A stretch of DNA of 18,802 bases from positions 1-18,802 of the forward strand of contig CAYWXV010000052.1 in assembly GCA_964462535.1 (NCBI GenBank), read 5' to 3'. The notes under the pieces are model-generated. The model was not told the origin of the DNA, did no database searches, and worked only from the letters and a program-made list of their open reading frames with translations. The position numbers and the translations under genes were made by a program. Shown here in pieces: positions 16,731 to 18,802 of this stretch. The DNA comes from CAYWXV01 sp964462535. Its GTDB lineage: Bacteria; Bacteroidota; Ignavibacteria; OLB7. Position 1 is the first letter of the stretch; each line of letters starts with the position of its first letter.

Positions 16731-17566
16731 GGCGTCGTTCTCCTCTGAACAAGTGGAATGCGGACTCCCCGCAGTCTTCGCCTCCAGGCGAAGCCGACCA
16801 GTGCAAATGCGCCGACCAGCCCGAAGCCGCCGGCGATGACGAACGGACTACCTCCGTCCCCTAGTCCCGCCTGCTGCGACGGGGCATGGATCTGACGCGA
16901 AGCCTGATCGCGGAAGAGGGCGAAGAGGGCGATGATCTCTTCCTCGGTGAAGGGACGTGCCCCGAATACACTCTTCATTGTCACCCACTGCGGACTGCGG
17001 AGGGAGACGATGAGTTCGGGATCGCGGAAGCGGATGTTGACCTGTGTTAGATCCGGGCCGAGCGATCCGCCACCGAATACTCCAAGTCCTTCAATCGAGT
17101 GGCATGAGATGCAGGGAGGTCCACCGTTCCTCAACGACCGGGCTCCGGTGAAGTAGTCCAGGCCCCGACCGATGTCGGCTTTGGTGACTGGGCGTTTGAG
17201 CCCGGCCCCTGAAGGGATGAAGGTCTTGTTGCTCTTGGTGTAGTCGTCGATCATTGTCAGAATCGCGTCCACCTGTTGTGGTGTCAGCGCCTGATCGGGC
17301 ATGACGGTTGGTGCGAATTCATTGAAGAGACCGACGGCCGTGACGTCTCCCTTTCCCTTCATCGTGGATGGACTTGCGATAAAGGCGTGGAGCCATTGCT
17401 TCGTCCGTCGCCCGGTCACTCCCTTCAGATCAGGGCCAGTCTTCTTCCCGGTGCCAATGCTGTGACAGCTATAGCAGGTCTTTTCGAAAATGGCCTGCGC
17501 GTCCTGTGCTCGCGTCGGCGCGACCAGCGTGAGAAAAAGGAGGAGTGGAATAAGGAGTCGCTTCAT
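16727..17566 (-). CDS. narC: Membrane-anchored diheme cytochrome c, NarC-like
   Basis: This is a periplasmic diheme cytochrome c bound by a C-terminal helix. I chose ATG 17566, which gives MKRLLIPLLL and a clear signal peptide ending at TRA-Q (about 20); longer starts run into the regulator gene. The 279 residues show CYSCH at 31-35 with probable Met ligand M89 (TVMPDQ), a second domain with CISCH at 152-156 and a candidate ligand M197, and a transmembrane helix at about 241-261 followed by WRRRLR. Position directly before narG and the two-heme plus tail-anchor layout match NarC of Thermus, which works with NarGHI and can pass electrons to periplasmic acceptors. The NarC name is therefore based on layout and context rather than close sequence recall. 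It overlaps the regulator by 4 nt and narG by 4 nt. Confidence 0.88.
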   Translation of the reverse strand: MKRLLIPLLLFLTLVAPTRAQDAQAIFEKTCYSCHSIGTGKKTGPDLKGVTGRRTKQWLHAFIASPSTMKGKGDVTAVGLFNEFAPTVMPDQALTPQQVDAILTMIDDYTKSNKTFIPSGAGLKRPVTKADIGRGLDYFTGARSLRNGGPPCISCHSIEGLGVFGGGSLGPDLTQVNIRFRDPELIVSLRSPQWVTMKSVFGARPFTEEEIIALFALFRDQASRQIHAPSQQAGLGDGGSPFVIAGGFGLVGAFALVGFAWRRRLRGVRIPLVQRRTTP

Positions 17567-18033
17567 GACGGCTGTCCGGCGCCGGGGCCTGCCGGAGTTA
17601 TGGATGAAAGGGGGGAGGGGGTCGACATCGACTGTGCGACTTGCGCCACGGTGGTTCGCTTCAGGGCTTCGATCAGCTCCTCGCGCATCCGCACCCACGG
17701 GTCGTGCAGAGCACAGGTCTCTCCGGGCTGCTCGTGACAGGCATCACGCCCGATGATGCATCCCTCCAGGTAGGGATCGGGTTCCAGAACACGATAGATT
17801 TCCCAGAGGGTGATGGTCTCGGGCGCCTGATCGAACTCGTATCCGCCACCAATTCCGCGAACCGAACGAAGGAGCCGATGACGGCGAAGCTGGCCGAGGA
17901 TCTTCTGCAGGTAGATCGGTGGTATTTCCTCGCGATCGGCGATTTCCTGAAGAGAACAGGGGGCACTCCCACCTCGATTGGCCATGTAGCCAAGGGCTCT
18001 GATACCGTATCCTGTGGTTTTTGAGAGGATCAT
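17563..18033 (-). CDS. Rrf2-family transcriptional regulator with Fe-S type cysteines
   Basis: Rrf2-family regulators are winged-helix dimers, several of which (IscR, NsrR, RirA) sense redox state, iron or nitric oxide through an Fe-S cluster. The 156 residues begin with LSKTTGYGIRALGYMA and contain the DNA-binding segment PPIYLQKILGQLRRHRLLRSVRG followed by GGGYEF. Three cysteines typical of the cluster site are at C92, C99 and C107 (C-x6-C-x7-C), a spacing nearer to RirA than to NsrR or IscR. The last 20 residues are a Ser/Pro-rich tail. It is the first gene of the run and its stop overlaps the cytochrome start (ATGA), so it is probably co-transcribed and self-regulated. Which signal it senses cannot be read from the sequence; nitric oxide or oxygen are the sensible candidates. 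Confidence 0.9.
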   Translation of the reverse strand: MILSKTTGYGIRALGYMANRGGSAPCSLQEIADREEIPPIYLQKILGQLRRHRLLRSVRGIGGGYEFDQAPETITLWEIYRVLEPDPYLEGCIIGRDACHEQPGETCALHDPWVRMREELIEALKRTTVAQVAQSMSTPSPLSSITPAGPGAGQPS

Positions 18034-18099
18034 CGCGGGACATTCCTACCGTCGTATCTTCTTACCCGCGAACTTGGTTTGATTAGGACCCCTTCACCA

Positions 18100-18128
18100 A
18101 TGATGTGAACGCATCATCATTATGATGC
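18100..18128. promoter_or_regulatory. Overlapping dyads in the divergent regulator region, possible operator
   Basis: Two perfect inverted repeats share an arm. ATGATG (18100-18105) pairs with CATCAT (18112-18117) across 6 nt, and GCATCAT (18111-18117) pairs with ATGATGC (18122-18128) across 4 nt. The site lies 10 nt before the start of the PAS-LuxR gene and about 67 nt before the Rrf2 gene, between divergent regulators. Binding by either regulator is inference; it does not match the FNR consensus exactly. No confident -10/-35 pair is visible in 18034-18138. Confidence 0.55.
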
Positions 18129-18138
18129 AAATGACCAG

Positions 18139-18801
18139 ATGAAACTCCGGGATGTCAGACGGCTTGTCGCCAGCACCGGCGACGCAGCATTCGCCGTGGA
18201 TGGCGAAGGGAAGATCGTTGCGTGGAATAATGGCGCGGTCACGCTCTTCGGATTGAGCGAGGAGGATGCTCTGGGAAGGATATGCGGTGTGGTGCTACAG
18301 GGGCATGACTCGTGCGGTCCGGTCTGCTCTCCTGACTGCTCGATTTTCCAGGCGGCTCGCATGCGACGTCCGGTGGGCAATTTCGACCTGCACGTCGCGA
18401 CGGTGAAGGGGCGTGAGTGGTGTAATGTCTCGGTGATGATAGCAGGGGAGAATAGCGGTGAAGATTATTACGCCGTCCATATTCTCCGTTCCATCGATCT
18501 CAGAAAGAAATTGGAAATGGCCGTGCATGAGGTCATCAGAAAGGAACTCACCACAGCCGACGACAAGACTGTTTCCCCACCAACATCCCCACGAGCCACC
18601 GTCCGCAACGCACCGCTGACTGATCGTGAGATTGAAATCCTACGCGCCTTGGCCGGAGGGAAAACCAGCGCCATTATCGCTGGCGACTTGAATATCAGCC
18701 GCACCACGGTCAATAATCATATTCAGCATATCCTCCATAAACTGGATGCCCATACCAGGCTGGAGGCGGTGAGAAAGGCGGAGGCAGCGGGGCTGGTGTG
18801 A
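18139..18801 (+). CDS. PAS-LuxR transcriptional regulator with a cysteine-rich sensor
   Basis: A 220-residue one-component regulator. Residues of about 8-120 form a PAS domain (AAFAVDGEGKIVAWN, GLSEEDALGR, then C-terminal sheet HILRS), and about 158-220 form a LuxR/FixJ-type helix-turn-helix (PLTDREIEILRALAGGKT, then SRTTVNNHIQHILHKL). There is no receiver domain, so it is not a usual two-component response regulator. The PAS domain has cysteines C49, C59, C63, C67 and C95; CGPVCSPDC (59-67) is a compact group that could bind an Fe-S cluster or another metal or act as a redox switch. It is transcribed away from the nar-act block and likely controls it. The start ATG 18139 has no strong ribosome binding site. 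The stop lies 1 nt from the window end. Confidence 0.88.
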   Translation: MKLRDVRRLVASTGDAAFAVDGEGKIVAWNNGAVTLFGLSEEDALGRICGVVLQGHDSCGPVCSPDCSIFQAARMRRPVGNFDLHVATVKGREWCNVSVMIAGENSGEDYYAVHILRSIDLRKKLEMAVHEVIRKELTTADDKTVSPPTSPRATVRNAPLTDREIEILRALAGGKTSAIIAGDLNISRTTVNNHIQHILHKLDAHTRLEAVRKAEAAGLV

Positions 18802-18802
18802 G

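Noticed and set aside
17567..17698. Longer start of the diheme cytochrome
   Set aside because: The extra 44 residues overlap the Rrf2 gene and would bury the clear signal peptide starting at ATG 17566.
18034..18099. A sigma-70 or Bacteroidota-type promoter for the nar-act block
   Set aside because: No hexamer pair with acceptable spacing could be found by eye on the minus strand, so none is claimed.

Overview
The window holds a long gene block on the minus strand, about 15.5 kb (18033 down to 2468). It encodes a respiratory nitrate reductase and, directly downstream in the same direction, a complete Alternative Complex III (ACIII). Short unrelated genes lie on the plus strand at the left end, and a divergent sensor-regulator gene lies at the right end. 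The fused iron-sulfur/molybdopterin-like ActB, the gene order actABCDEF and the diheme cytochrome c before narG point to a Gram-negative facultative nitrate respirer that uses ACIII rather than a bc1 complex. A Bacteroidota/Chlorobiota-type lineage (Ignavibacteria or Kapabacteria-like) is my guess; Rhodothermota, Gemmatimonadota or Acidobacteriota cannot be excluded from this sequence.

Layout. 3-2383 (+): the end of an unknown gene, a cysteine-rich 391-residue protein and a 288-residue exported protein, none recognisable, in DNA that looks more A/T-rich than the rest. 2428-2465: a perfect inverted repeat between convergent genes, a possible terminator. Minus strand in transcription order: Rrf2-family regulator, membrane-anchored diheme cytochrome c (NarC-like), narG, narH, narJ, narI, actA, actB, actC, actD, actE, actF. 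Most junctions are 1-17 nt overlaps or gaps, including narI-actA, where nitrate reductase and ACIII genes overlap by 4 nt. 18139-18801 (+): a PAS-LuxR regulator, read divergently across a short region with two overlapping dyad symmetries.

How the genes work together. NarGHI oxidises quinol and reduces nitrate in the cytoplasm, NarJ assembles it, and the NarC-like cytochrome may take electrons to the periplasm. ACIII (ActA pentaheme, ActB Fe-S, ActC/ActF membrane subunits, ActD, ActE monoheme) oxidises quinol and passes electrons to a periplasmic acceptor. No terminal oxidase, nitrite reductase or nitrate transporter is in the window, so the ACIII acceptor is unknown.

The least expected signal is a set of imperfect tandem arrays of 7-nt and 8-nt units. 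They fill the gaps narG-narH, actA-actB and actB-actC, and they also occur in frame inside the actB coding sequence, where they encode Pro/Ser/Ala/Gln-rich linkers. One array supplies the actB stop codon. A separate palindromic element of about 110 bp sits between narH and narJ.
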